A DNA stretch of 52,289 bases from a virus. This document shows positions 1 to 6,693 of the stretch, in pieces. Below the pieces are notes generated by a model, which had not been told where the DNA came from, searched no databases, and saw only the letters and a program-made list of their open reading frames with translations. Position 1 is the first letter of the stretch. The number at the start of each line of letters is the position of its first letter. The translations under genes and the position numbers were made by a program. Location: positions 1-52,289 of IMG/VR virus record IMGVR_UViG_3300049846_000828; one strand, written 5' to 3'.

Positions 1-127
1 ACATAAAGGGCCGGACCAGTGACCAAGCTCACCGAAGAGTGTCAGCTAAACGAGCGTGAGCTTGCGAGGGCATCAGAAATCGCCAACGCAACATTGCGTG
101 CGACTGCTGGCCAGCAGCGCGGCATGC
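1..127. repeat. Left copy of 127-bp exact terminal repeat
   Basis: These 127 bases recur without a difference at 52163-52289. A repeat of exactly this length at both contig ends is what a de Bruijn-graph assembler with k=127 leaves when it closes a circle, so it is best read as an assembly overlap. It shows that the genome is circular or circularly permuted with a unit of 52,162 bases. A true direct terminal repeat of the virion DNA is less likely, because a coding sequence runs through it. Confidence 0.9.
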
Positions 128-315
128 GGTTCGAGGTGATGGCCATCCTGCTTGCAAATGAGGTTTACGACATCGCGGGCGTTGTAAATATGGGCGGATC
201 ACAGGCCGACGCGGAAAAGCTCATGGACGACATGATGAATTGGCTCACCGAGCGCGCGATGGAGCTTCATGCGGAAGTTGCCATGGATGGCGTTGAAAAG
301 ACCACGAAGCAATAA
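19..315 (+). CDS. Small acidic protein of the repeated-leader operon, function unknown
   Basis: The gene encodes 98 residues that are mostly helix-forming, with no recognised domain. The GTG start is chosen because it lies five bases after the AAAGGGCCG element (5-13), the spacing seen across this operon. It directly follows the gene ending at 52168 once the genome is circularised, so it belongs to the rightward operon that starts near 48,920. The next gene follows after a short gap carrying another copy of the leader. The 5' part is duplicated at 52181-52289 only because of the contig overlap. Confidence 0.75.
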   Translation: MTKLTEECQLNERELARASEIANATLRATAGQQRGMRFEVMAILLANEVYDIAGVVNMGGSQADAEKLMDDMMNWLTERAMELHAEVAMDGVEKTTKQ

Positions 316-334
316 CGACACAAAGGGCCGGGTC

Positions 335-493
335 ATGCGTCTGACGTACTGGAAGTTTCGCACACAAGCCGCAGCATTGAGCGTTCGGTATTCAGTGCTG
401 CGGATGGTGTGGCGGATCACCGGACGCGGACCTAGTGCCGAGCAACGACAGATGATGCTAACGCGCCTGCGTTGGCATGCGAACAAGAAATAG
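335..493 (+). CDS. Small basic protein, last gene of the repeated-leader operon
   Basis: A 52-residue, arginine-rich protein with no recognised family. The ATG lies four bases after an AAAGGGCCG element (322-330). Longer readings of the frame begin inside the previous gene and lack a leader, so the short form is preferred. It is the last open frame of the operon; a decayed leader copy (AAAGGCCCG, 496-504) follows it with no gene attached. The protein may bind nucleic acid given its charge, but this is only a guess. Confidence 0.65.
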   Translation: MRLTYWKFRTQAAALSVRYSVLRMVWRITGRGPSAEQRQMMLTRLRWHANKK

Positions 494-725
494 AAAAAGG
501 CCCGCTTGGTTCGACTGAACCACTAGAGCACTTCGTAAGACAGCCAAATTAACTAACAAAATCATGGTGGGAAGTACCGGATTCGAACCGATGACATCTT
601 CGGTGTAAAAGAAGTGTTCCATCGTGAAATGACCGGAAACAAACAAATCTAGCCGCCTGCAATAGCACCATTTGACACCGTAGCTAACCCGATTCGGGTG
701 AAGACGTACCAGGGAGCACTTCGGG
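494..725. other. Gene-free attachment (attP) region
   Basis: No convincing gene lies in these 232 bases. They hold a decayed AAAGGCCCG leader (496-504), a 6-bp hairpin (507-512 pairing with 517-522, loop GACT), the tRNA-like core at 565-614 and A-rich flanks containing repeated AACAAA runs. This composition suits a phage attachment site with arm-type integrase sites, but the arms were not matched to a known consensus. Confidence 0.6.
565..614 (-). other. attP: Truncated tRNA-Val(UAC) 3' half, probable attP core
   Basis: Read on the minus strand, this is the 3' part of a tRNA: anticodon loop TTTACAC (609-603) with anticodon TAC, 3' anticodon strand CGAAG, variable loop ATGTC, a T-arm with loop TTCGAAT and paired stems, 3' acceptor strand ACTTCCC, discriminator A and CCA. 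The 5' acceptor strand (expected GGGAAGT) and a normal D-arm are absent, and pair 31-39 is mismatched. A phage-borne copy of a tRNA 3' end is the usual attP core of tyrosine integrases, and an integrase gene lies 0.7 kb away. The exact crossover limits cannot be fixed without the host. Confidence 0.75.
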
Positions 726-947
726 ATGCATTGTCGCTTTTGCGGAAAGCATAAGGATGAGGTCAAGAAGCTCATTGCTGGGCCTGACTCGATGATTTGC
801 GATGAGTGCGTCGTCCTTATGCACGGCATGCTGATGCCGTCCGAGTCCGAAGCGGCGGGCCAACCGCCAGAAGAAGACGAGGCTTTGGCGGAGATGTTTG
901 AGGAAAACGCCAGACAGATTCGCGAACGGTTGAAAGCGAAACCCTAG
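726..947 (+). CDS. ClpX-type zinc-binding domain protein
   Basis: This 73-residue protein matches the N-terminal zinc-binding domain of ClpX. Cys3, Cys6, Cys25 and Cys28 are in the expected pattern, with the typical KKLIAGP segment and CDEC box. No AAA+ ATPase follows; the rest is an acidic tail (residues 37-73). In ClpX this domain dimerises and docks adaptors and substrates such as SspB. A free copy could compete for adaptors or bring a client to ClpXP; that role is inference. AGGGAG lies nine bases before the ATG. It sits between attP and the integrase, a usual place for accessory genes. Confidence 0.8.
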   Translation: MHCRFCGKHKDEVKKLIAGPDSMICDECVVLMHGMLMPSESEAAGQPPEEDEALAEMFEENARQIRERLKAKP

Positions 948-964
948 ACGCAGGAGAGCGGTGA

Positions 965-1123
965 GTGGGGAAGAACCACAGCACCAACAAGGAACGGTCG
1001 CATGTTGCTCGCAAAAAAGCACGCAAGGCAAGGCACAACAGGAACATGCAGTCAGCATCTAAGCGGCGGCGAAAGGAGCAGGCCCGTGCCTATTGGCGAG
1101 GCGAGTGCGACCACCCGGCATGA
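965..1123 (+). CDS. Small highly basic protein, function unknown
   Basis: A 52-residue protein very rich in Lys, Arg and His (ARKKARKARH and KRRRKEQAR are visible), which suggests nucleic-acid binding. AGGAG (952-956) lies eight bases before the GTG start at 965; another GTG at 961 opens a different, shorter frame. Its 3' end overlaps the next gene (start 1086) in another frame. No family is recognised. The reading depends on composition and the ribosome-binding site. Confidence 0.55.
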   Translation: MGKNHSTNKERSHVARKKARKARHNRNMQSASKRRRKEQARAYWRGECDHPA

Positions 1124-1313
1124 CGTTACCGACGAAGAGTTTCGCGCATGCGGATACACCGGCCATGCGCGAAATTTTCCGTTGTCCGATGCTGCGTTTC
1201 TGGAAAAATGTCGTTTCAACGGTGCAGATCCGTTGAAAGTGCCGAGGGCGTGGCGCTTCGCTCCGAACGAGTTCATGCGAAAGCATTGGGAAGACAAGGC
1301 TACTTCCTCCTAA
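1086..1313 (+). CDS. Small hypothetical protein
   Basis: 75 residues with a mixed, folded-looking composition (FRACGYTGHA, KVPRAWRFAP). AAGGAG (1073-1078) lies seven bases before the GTG at 1086, which decides this start over an in-frame ATG at 1002 that would overlap the upstream basic gene more deeply. The stop at 1313 overlaps the convergent integrase gene end by 14 bases. No family recognised. Confidence 0.6.
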   Translation: MPIGEASATTRHDVTDEEFRACGYTGHARNFPLSDAAFLEKCRFNGADPLKVPRAWRFAPNEFMRKHWEDKATSS

Positions 1314-2355
1314 GCCTCATGTCGATGACATCGGCAGCGGGCTTTAGCGTGTTCGGGTCTGTCTTGACGTAAATGCTTCTGGTTGTGTTCGGGTTCTTGT
1401 GGCCGAGCAGCTTGGCGGTGAGTTCCATTGAGATCCCGCCATTCACTGACCAGCTTGCCGCCGTGTGTCTCAGGATATGCGGCGTCACGTCTTTCAGACC
1501 CGCCCGTCTGGTTGCCGCCTCGAACCCCTTCCTGATCTTCTTCACCGGCTGCTCTGCCCATTCAATCACGTAGTCAGTGAGTGCGCCGGCCTTTGCTTCG
1601 AGCAGTGCGACCCGTGCCAGGTCTGAGATCGGCACCACAGCACGGCCTTTTCGTACCGTCTTGAGCAATGGGTTATCCGGCTGGTCTGCCCGGAGGTCTA
1701 TGGTGCCCCGGTCAAAGTCCACATGGCTCCATTTCAGCTCGAGCAGTGCCGCAGATCTTGCCGCCGTCGTAATCGCCAGCACCACGAACAGCCTGACATG
1801 CGGCATGTGGCAGGCGTCAATAAGCCGGATCACTTCGTCTTCGGTGAGTACCCGGGAGCGGGGCTGAGGCTTCTGCGGTAGCCAGACGTAGGGCGCTCGA
1901 TCGATCACGCGGCGCTTAGCTGCCCAGTTCAGGCAGGACCGGAGCAAGGTTAGCTCTGTCCAGATGGTGCCCTGAGAAACGCCCTCAGAAAGCCGCTGAC
2001 GGGCATAATCTCGGCAGGGGTTGGCATCCACCACATCAACAGGCATGCCGCTAAATCGCGGCGCTAGGGCCTTCCAGTGATAGTCGAAGTTGGCAACCTG
2101 CTTGCCGTCTAGTTCCCGGTCCGCCCGGTAAGCTGTGAACAACTCCCCGACCGTGACGGCTTGTGAGGCTTGCAGCCTCTGGACCTTGCGCGCGAAGGTC
2201 TCAAGCAATTGCCTAGCTGTTACTTCGCTGGTCCCATCAGGGCCAAGGACTCGTCGCTGTTTCTTGTCGTCTGCGTTCCAGACGACGACTGGCCGGCCAT
2301 TGAGCTGCCCGAGCCGGTACTTGCCGACTTGATACCTTCGCCACCGCTTTCCCAT
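1300..2355 (-). CDS. int: Tyrosine site-specific integrase
   Basis: A 351-residue phage integrase. Residues 1-60 form a basic arm-binding-like N-terminus, about 65-155 a SAM-like core-binding domain and 165-345 the catalytic domain. The catalytic set is visible: Arg200 (AARSAALLEL), a Lys in the beta-hairpin (Lys232 or Lys236), His293 and Arg296 (HILRH), His319 (LLGHKN) and nucleophile Tyr329. It should recombine attP with the host tRNA-Val gene. The start overlaps the excisionase gene by 136 bases, and a GAGG lies upstream of the ATG. It is the last gene of the early-left operon. Confidence 0.95.
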   Translation of the reverse strand: MGKRWRRYQVGKYRLGQLNGRPVVVWNADDKKQRRVLGPDGTSEVTARQLLETFARKVQRLQASQAVTVGELFTAYRADRELDGKQVANFDYHWKALAPRFSGMPVDVVDANPCRDYARQRLSEGVSQGTIWTELTLLRSCLNWAAKRRVIDRAPYVWLPQKPQPRSRVLTEDEVIRLIDACHMPHVRLFVVLAITTAARSAALLELKWSHVDFDRGTIDLRADQPDNPLLKTVRKGRAVVPISDLARVALLEAKAGALTDYVIEWAEQPVKKIRKGFEAATRRAGLKDVTPHILRHTAASWSVNGGISMELTAKLLGHKNPNTTRSIYVKTDPNTLKPAADVIDMRLRRK

Positions 2356-2522
2356 CTCGCGACCTCATCAGCCGAGATCCTATGAACGCGCGACCCTAGC
2401 GGGAAGGTCTTGAGTCTGCCAGAGTTGATGAGGGTATAGATATGCTTCTCTGAGCAGCCCCATCGTTCGGCCAGTCCCGCCACTGAATACGGCCTCAGTG
2501 CATCCCCTGCTGTGGGCTTCAT
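2220..2522 (-). CDS. xis: Excisionase-like helix-turn-helix protein
   Basis: 100 residues with a MerR/Xis-type winged helix-turn-helix at about 11-60 (SVAGLAERWGCSEKHIYTLI, then a wing and DEVARWE), the DNA-binding domain typical of phage excisionases. The start at 2522 is preferred because AGGAG lies eight bases upstream and the ATG overlaps the stop of the preceding gene (ATGA); an upstream in-frame ATG at 2555 lacks these. Its 3' third overlaps the integrase start in another frame, a common int/xis coupling. A transcriptional role alone is possible. Confidence 0.8.
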   Translation of the reverse strand: MKPTAGDALRPYSVAGLAERWGCSEKHIYTLINSGRLKTFPLGSRVHRISADEVARWESGGEGIKSASTGSGSSMAGQSSSGTQTTRNSDESLALMGPAK

Positions 2523-2800
2523 GGGGAGGGCTCCTGTTCGCTCTCCCGCCTGCAATACTCGCAGTCAGGGTGTGCTTCGTCGTACAGGTGCGGCGCGTCG
2601 TACTCGCGATAGTGGGTCGGCATGTCGCGCTTGGTGCGCTCGTCGGCAAGTATCAGCCGCGCCAAGTGCACCCACTGGCACCATTGCCCTTCAGCAAAGT
2701 CGTTGCCGTTGCGCGGGCTGTACGAATGAAACCAGTGTTCTCCGAGGCTGCCGCCAACGATTGCGAGGCGCTTGCCAGCTTTGACCATGTCTTCGCTCAT
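2519..2800 (-). CDS. Hypothetical protein with C-terminal CxxC
   Basis: 93 residues, acidic, Trp/His-rich in the middle, ending with a DCEYCRRE motif that could bind metal with nearby His residues. No family recognised. Stop and start overlap its neighbours (ATGA at both ends), so it is translationally coupled within the early-left operon. Confidence 0.7.
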   Translation of the reverse strand: MSEDMVKAGKRLAIVGGSLGEHWFHSYSPRNGNDFAEGQWCQWVHLARLILADERTKRDMPTHYREYDAPHLYDEAHPDCEYCRRESEQEPSP

Positions 2801-3063
2801 CCCTTTCCCTCCCCTAGAGCGGCGTCAATGGCGGCGGTGAATAGCTCGCTGTCACGAGGATGGCTGAGCCTACCCATTGCTCCGATCATCCTCTCTGTCG
2901 GCTCCCGTATAGCCATGAGGGAGGCGCGGGCGATGCCGACGTATCGTTCGAAGTACCAAGAAGGATAAACGTCCGTGTCTCGCCACCCAGCCGGGTCGCA
3001 GCCGTCAGCGGCAAACGCGGCTTTGCCCGCTAGTTCAAGCTCCGGTGTGTTGCTGTTGCTCAT
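2797..3063 (-). CDS. Hypothetical protein
   Basis: 88 residues without a recognised domain; the N-terminal third resembles short phage proteins with a GWRDTDVYPSWY-like aromatic stretch. GGAG lies seven bases before the ATG. It overlaps the next gene by four bases and starts on an ATGA shared with the small proline-rich frame upstream. Part of the early-left operon. Confidence 0.7.
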   Translation of the reverse strand: MSNSNTPELELAGKAAFAADGCDPAGWRDTDVYPSWYFERYVGIARASLMAIREPTERMIGAMGRLSHPRDSELFTAAIDAALGEGKG

Positions 3064-3149
3064 GTCTTGTCTCCGGGAGGGGGAGGGAGGGGGAGATAGT
3101 GGGTTGGCTTTCTGAACGGGTACTCGTCCATGCGGCCAACTTTCATCAT
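3060..3149 (-). CDS. Small proline-rich open frame after an in-frame TGA
   Basis: From the first ATG this gives 29 residues ending in a proline-rich tail, and its TGA overlaps the next start (ATGA). The same frame stays open upstream to 3233, directly after the TGA of the preceding gene, and reads as ordinary protein (KLGEALLYFPKDIG). No good Shine-Dalgarno precedes the ATG; GGGAG lies seven bases before an in-frame CTG at about 3157. Possible readings are a CTG-started gene, readthrough of the upstream TGA, or a C-terminal part cut off by a recent nonsense change. Confidence 0.4.
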   Translation of the reverse strand: MMKVGRMDEYPFRKPTHYLPLPPPPGDKT

Positions 3150-3233
3150 GGCGGGCAGTTTCGTTCTCCCAATATCTTTCGGGAAATAAAGTAGCGCTTC
3201 GCCAAGTTTCGGCGCGTTCTCAAGATCGAACCT

Positions 3234-3395
3234 TCACTCCGTCCTCTCTCTGAGGCGGGTGATCTCGGCAATGGCAGCGCCGGATGCATCGCTCAATTCG
3301 ACAATCATGCCTGCCACCTCTGGCGTAGCGTGCTCGCTAGCCCAGGCGGTGGCGCGCAAACACGCGCGCGATAGACGATCCAGAACGTCACTCAT
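3234..3395 (-). CDS. Small helical hypothetical protein
   Basis: 53 residues, Ala/Arg-rich and helical. GGAGG lies five bases before the ATG at 3395, which overlaps the stop of the preceding gene. A longer reading from 3482 would lie inside that gene and lacks a site. The frame continues without a stop for 58 codons beyond its TGA (see the entry at 3060). Confidence 0.6.
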   Translation of the reverse strand: MSDVLDRLSRACLRATAWASEHATPEVAGMIVELSDASGAAIAEITRLRERTE

Positions 3396-3702
3396 TGCCG
3401 CCTCCACGGATGGCCTGGGCGAGTTCATCGGCCATGTCCTTGAAGTGAGAATTGCAAATTTGCCACGTCTCAGCGTCGCCATTACTCAACTGGCTGTAGC
3501 TGTTTGACACTTCAACTTGCTTCTTAATGCGGCCGATGATCGGGCTCACCTTCTCATCAATATCCGCCCTCACCTCTGCCTCTATGAGAGGGAGGATGGA
3601 AAGGAGGGCTGCTTGCATGGTGATCCAGCTCACACGTTCGTCTTGACGGTAAATAGTGTCGATCGCCTTCTCGACCCACTCGTCTTTAAGCTCGATGCTC
3701 AT
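3388..3702 (-). CDS. Hypothetical helical protein
   Basis: 104 residues, predicted all-helical, with a conserved-looking centre (LLSILPLIEAEVRADIDEKV). No family recognised. The ATG overlaps the stop of the XRE regulator gene (ATGA), so expression is coupled to it. Confidence 0.7.
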   Translation of the reverse strand: MSIELKDEWVEKAIDTIYRQDERVSWITMQAALLSILPLIEAEVRADIDEKVSPIIGRIKKQVEVSNSYSQLSNGDAETWQICNSHFKDMADELAQAIRGGGNE

Positions 3703-3926
3703 GCTGGCCCCATCAGTTTAGACACCGGAACTTCCAGCGCTTCTGCGATCACAACGATACGGCCAGCACTCACACGGTTGCGGCCGGACTCGTACTTCTG
3801 CACCTGCTGGAAGGTCACGCCGATGCGTTCCCCAAGCACCGTTTGAGTGACGCCCTTCTCGTTCCGCACCTTGCGAATCCTAGCGCTGATCGCCTTGTCG
3901 ATCTCTGATGCTGTGCGTCTGGTCAT
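3699..3926 (-). CDS. XRE-family helix-turn-helix regulator
   Basis: 75 residues that are essentially one Cro/C1-type HTH domain: IRKVRNEKGVTQTVLGERIG then VTFQQVQKYESGRNRVSAGR, the usual helix 2-helix 3 pattern, followed by a short dimer helix. It probably binds DNA as a dimer. It lies inside the early-left operon, away from the immunity switch at 7.9-8.6 kb, so it may be a later-acting repressor or a control on excisionase/integrase. Its target is not visible. Confidence 0.85.
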   Translation of the reverse strand: MTRRTASEIDKAISARIRKVRNEKGVTQTVLGERIGVTFQQVQKYESGRNRVSAGRIVVIAEALEVPVSKLMGPA

Positions 3927-4270
3927 TGCCGCCTCCGCCTGAATTGTCCTGATCTCGTGTGCTCGGTAGGAACGAAGTGCTTCGTGTAAACGCGCCGGTC
4001 GTGACCGTGCTCTGCGTGGTCGTCTGCGTCCTTCTCAGGCCAGCACCACTCGCAGGAAATCCCAAGATTGCTGTCGTCGTCAGTGCCGCCGTTTTCGAGC
4101 GCGTCACCATGCTCGACGCGCCAGCGGTCACGCGGTCCGAGCTTGCGCCCGCAGCCCTGTTTCTTGCCCGCCTTCATCCATCCACAACGGCAATCGCAGT
4201 TGGCAAACACCCGCGCCCGCCGCTGTGGCGTCATGGGCTTGCGGTCTGCTTGCTGGAATGGGTTGCTCAT
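3923..4270 (-). CDS. HNH-endonuclease-like zinc protein
   Basis: 115 residues. An N-terminal Cys cluster (CDCRCGWMKAGKKQGCG) is followed by RVEHGDALENGG, DDDSNLG and CEWCWPEKDADDH, which matches the layout of phage HNH nucleases: a His-containing strand, an Asn on the loop, then CxxC and an Asp/His helix. The usual final His after the second Cys pair is Trp here, so activity is uncertain. It overlaps both neighbours by four bases. It lies near recombination genes rather than beside terminase, so a role in replication or recombination is more likely than packaging. Confidence 0.6.
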   Translation of the reverse strand: MSNPFQQADRKPMTPQRRARVFANCDCRCGWMKAGKKQGCGRKLGPRDRWRVEHGDALENGGTDDDSNLGISCEWCWPEKDADDHAEHGHDRRVYTKHFVPTEHTRSGQFRRRRQ

Positions 4271-4401
4271 TTCTTGTTCGCCTCGCGAATAGCGTCGGCA
4301 ATGTCTCGCAGAGCACTAGCGATGCCGGGGAGACTGGTTGCGATTGTGATCGCCGCAAGGAACGAGACGAACCACAGAGCGTGCTGAAAGAATTGTTCCA
4401 T
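4267..4401 (-). CDS. Small single-pass membrane protein
   Basis: 44 residues with one hydrophobic segment (about 8-30) and a charged C-terminal tail (DIADAIREANKK). Its TGA overlaps the next ATG (ATGA). A GAGGAAGAG run lies immediately upstream of the ATG. Function unknown. Confidence 0.6.
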   Translation of the reverse strand: MEQFFQHALWFVSFLAAITIATSLPGIASALRDIADAIREANKK

Positions 4402-4415
4402 CTCTTCCTCGTCAT

Positions 4416-4449
4416 CTCCCCCTCGTCCGTTGCAAAGAACGAGAGGGAG
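4416..4449 (-). other. Intergenic hairpin
   Basis: Arms 4416-4426 and 4439-4449 pair over 11 positions with one mismatch and a 12-base loop. It lies between two early-left genes and is not followed by a T-run on the minus strand, so it is not a standard terminator. It may affect mRNA processing or stability. Confidence 0.4.
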
Positions 4450-4457
4450 AGGGTTGG

Positions 4458-4682
4458 TTACTGCAAAGACATTGCAGCGTCGTACTCGGCCGATGCCGCT
4501 TCGCTTGGCGTCAGGTCGTCATCGTACATTTCGCGCCAGCATTCGTGCCCGGTTTGCTTGATGTACTCGTGCGCCTCTTCGACAGATGAAACGACACGCT
4601 TTGCCAGTTCCCCCGGAAGCTCTGACAGCCACTTTTCAAATGGCACGTCGTTGCTCTTGATGGGCTCTAGTTCGCCACTCAT
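4458..4682 (-). CDS. Small acidic hypothetical protein
   Basis: 74 residues, strongly acidic and helical (VVSSVEEAHEYIKQ, LTPSEAASAEYDAA). No family recognised. It follows the Lys/Ala-rich peptide gene by one base in the early-left operon. Confidence 0.7.
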   Translation of the reverse strand: MSGELEPIKSNDVPFEKWLSELPGELAKRVVSSVEEAHEYIKQTGHECWREMYDDDLTPSEAASAEYDAAMSLQ

Positions 4683-4683
4683 G

Positions 4684-4767
4684 TCACGCTGCCTTCTTCT
4701 TCTTCGACGGCTTCTTCACCGCCTTCACTGCTGGTTTCTTCGTTGCTTTCTTCGCTGCTTTAGCCAT
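4684..4767 (-). CDS. Lys/Ala/Pro-rich histone-H1-like peptide
   Basis: 27 residues made almost only of Lys, Ala, Pro, Val, Thr and Ser (KAAKKATKKPAVK pattern), like the tails of bacterial H1/HupB-type proteins. GAGAGG lies six bases before the ATG. It probably binds DNA or RNA through charge. It sits between two acidic proteins, which might balance it. It is too short for family assignment. Confidence 0.6.
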   Translation of the reverse strand: MAKAAKKATKKPAVKAVKKPSKKKKAA

Positions 4768-4790
4768 GTGGCCCTCTCTGGTTGGTACGC

Positions 4791-5045
4791 TCACTGATCC
4801 ATCTCGCGGGCTTGTGCCGCCTTCTCGTTATCTTCCAAGGCGAACCGCTCGCAGAGCCAGTCCAGCGTCTGACGGCGAACCGCAGCGCCCTTGCGGCCTT
4901 CAAGCCGTGACATCTCTTCAATGCATGCCATGAGGCATTCCATCTGCGGGTCATAGCCGGCATAGAGGCTTTCGCCAGGAGCGGCTTCGTCTACCTTTGC
5001 GGCAGCATCTTTCCAGCCGCCTCGCAGTCTGCGAACAACGCTCAT
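4791..5045 (-). CDS. Hypothetical helical protein
   Basis: 84 residues, Arg-rich N-terminus followed by helices (MECLMACIEEMSRLEG, RQTLDWLCERFALED). AGGGGAA lies nine bases before the ATG. No family recognised. Early-left operon. Confidence 0.7.
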   Translation of the reverse strand: MSVVRRLRGGWKDAAAKVDEAAPGESLYAGYDPQMECLMACIEEMSRLEGRKGAAVRRQTLDWLCERFALEDNEKAAQAREMDQ

Positions 5046-5059
5046 GTCACTTCCCCTTG

Positions 5060-5320
5060 TTAGCCGGGTACCACCTCAGGCACCTTCGAACGTTGGATAG
5101 CCTTCGTCCGTAGTTTGAATTTGGAAAGCGGTGTCCGTTTCGCTGTTGGGTCAGATAGACGGACTGGCACACGGGGTTCGGCGCTAGGCTCGCTGCTGAG
5201 CACGAGGCGCACAGCTTGTGGATCGAAGCGGTGGGAACCGCAGGTGTCGATTCTCTCTCCGGTGTCGGCGCGCTTGTTTGCATGGGTGGCCTCGTACTCT
5301 CCGCAAATCTGACACTTCAT
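5060..5320 (-). CDS. Small zinc-motif protein
   Basis: 86 residues. The N-terminus carries CQICGEYEATHANKR and, after 17 residues, CGSH, giving a CxxC...H...CxxH set that probably binds one zinc. The rest is basic and looks disordered. The start overlaps the exonuclease stop by four bases, so it is coupled to the recombination genes. Function unknown. Confidence 0.7.
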   Translation of the reverse strand: MKCQICGEYEATHANKRADTGERIDTCGSHRFDPQAVRLVLSSEPSAEPRVPVRLSDPTAKRTPLSKFKLRTKAIQRSKVPEVVPG

Positions 5321-5931
5321 GCCGCCATCTCCTGAAGCGTGACGGTCTTTGCATGAACTTCGGCTAGGAACTCTCTGACCTTGTCTTCGAGGTCCAGCAC
5401 CAGCACGTCATCGCGTTCGATCCGCTTCACGAACAGCCGCAAGTTTTCCGGCATGCGCGGGTCATAGCTCACGAAGTCGCACCACTTGCGGCCCGTGCAT
5501 GCCATCTGCCAGTGCATTTGCAGGACGTACTTCTCAGGCACCGCGCCCTTCAAAAGCGTCTCAATCTGTGTGGCCGTGCTCGGGCACTTGATCTCAACGA
5601 GGCCATCAGTCCCGACCAATCCGTCAGGGCTTGCGCCGCTCATCTCAATAGTTTCGTGCGGAACGAAATCGACAAGATCGACGGTCACGCCATGGAACAT
5701 CGAATAGACGGAACGCGCCTCTGCTTCGGTCGCTGTTCCCCATTCCATCGCGGCGTTTGTGTAGCTCTCAGCTACAACACCAGTCAGGCGTTCAGCTATG
5801 AGCTGGGCAGCGTAGTTGGCACGGGATGCGCCCCAACCAGTTTTCGTTCTGGCGCAGATGTCGGCCATGCGGGAGGCGGTAGCTTTGCCAAGCCGTAGTG
5901 CCTTCCATTCGTCGGAGCCTTGCTCAACCAT
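5317..5931 (-). CDS. YqaJ/lambda-exonuclease-family recombination nuclease
   Basis: 204 residues from the ATG at 5931, which overlaps the stop of the annealing-protein gene and follows AAGGCGGG. The family's GSDEWKALRLGKATAS start is present. The PD-(D/E)XK site is visible as Asp103 (SPDG) and Glu113-x-Lys115 (LVEIKCP). These enzymes degrade one strand of duplex ends 5' to 3' and hand ssDNA to a partner annealing protein, here the adjacent ERF-type gene. A longer frame from 5982 would add 17 residues inside the upstream gene and is less likely. Confidence 0.9.
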   Translation of the reverse strand: MVEQGSDEWKALRLGKATASRMADICARTKTGWGASRANYAAQLIAERLTGVVAESYTNAAMEWGTATEAEARSVYSMFHGVTVDLVDFVPHETIEMSGASPDGLVGTDGLVEIKCPSTATQIETLLKGAVPEKYVLQMHWQMACTGRKWCDFVSYDPRMPENLRLFVKRIERDDVLVLDLEDKVREFLAEVHAKTVTLQEMAA

Positions 5932-6673
5932 TGGAGCCCGCCTTGCGCTTGCGAGCGGATAGACCAGCAATGGCCTGAGCAATCTGCTTAGGGCTTAGGT
6001 CGTCAAGCTCACCGACAGAGTAGTGATTGCAGATCCAGCTCACGTCAGCCTTGGTTTCTGCAATCAGCGCATTGAGTGCTTCTAGCGTGTGCGTTGGTGA
6101 AGGTTGCTCGCCAGCGCGCCGGCCATCGTCATCTGTCGAAGCAGCAAGACCAGCCCCAAGCTTCAGCGTGTAGCGCTGCAAGTACGTTGCAGTGGAGCCG
6201 ATGCCCTGAATGGCGTTCTTGTTGCCGGAGTCATCGATCGGCGCATGCAACGTGTTCTCTTCTGAGTGGCCGTCGACATGCGAGATGATGCACGTGACCG
6301 ACAACCGGCCAGCGTCTTGTTTAGTGCGGAACCGATATGACAACCCGTGCTTGGCGAACACCGGATCAATCACCTTGGCAATCTCAGCCAAGTCTTCGTG
6401 CCGGTAGTTCGTCCGCCCTTTGGTTGACGTGAAATCGACTTGACGGTTTTTGAAGATCGTCGGGATTTCACCGCGTGCCGCTGCAATCGCTGCGTTGAAC
6501 GCACGCATGGCATTGCGTTGGTCGGTGCGCTCTTTCAGAGCCATTAGCCGCTCGAACTTGTCGACGTCGACGTTTGGGTTTGCTGCCGCCGACGCGATGG
6601 CTGAATCCATTGCAGCCGCTTCAACATCCATGGCGGATGGCAGCTTAACTACTACTGCGTTTCCGTCGCTCAT
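5924..6673 (-). CDS. erf: ERF-superfamily single-strand annealing protein
   Basis: 249 residues with the ERF domain: KGRTNYRHEDLAEIAKVIDP, then HGLSYRF, the beta-hairpin around CIISHVDGHSEE, and GIGSTATYLQRYTLKLGAGL. ERF proteins form rings and anneal complementary ssDNA in phage recombination. With the YqaJ-type exonuclease it makes a two-component recombinase. AGGAGAG lies just upstream of the ATG, and the gene is preceded by a 139-base leader with two strong RNA structures, implying dedicated post-transcriptional control. Confidence 0.9.
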   Translation of the reverse strand: MSDGNAVVVKLPSAMDVEAAAMDSAIASAAANPNVDVDKFERLMALKERTDQRNAMRAFNAAIAAARGEIPTIFKNRQVDFTSTKGRTNYRHEDLAEIAKVIDPVFAKHGLSYRFRTKQDAGRLSVTCIISHVDGHSEENTLHAPIDDSGNKNAIQGIGSTATYLQRYTLKLGAGLAASTDDDGRRAGEQPSPTHTLEALNALIAETKADVSWICNHYSVGELDDLSPKQIAQAIAGLSARKRKAGSNG

Positions 6674-6693
6674 CTGTCTCTCCTGATTGGTTT

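Noticed and set aside
565-650. A complete functional tRNA gene
   Set aside because: The 5' acceptor strand and D-arm are missing and the last anticodon-stem pair is mismatched, so only a 3' fragment is present.
4128-4415. 95-codon minus-strand frame
   Set aside because: It conflicts with the 44-residue membrane peptide and the HNH-like gene, which are linked by an ATGA overlap.
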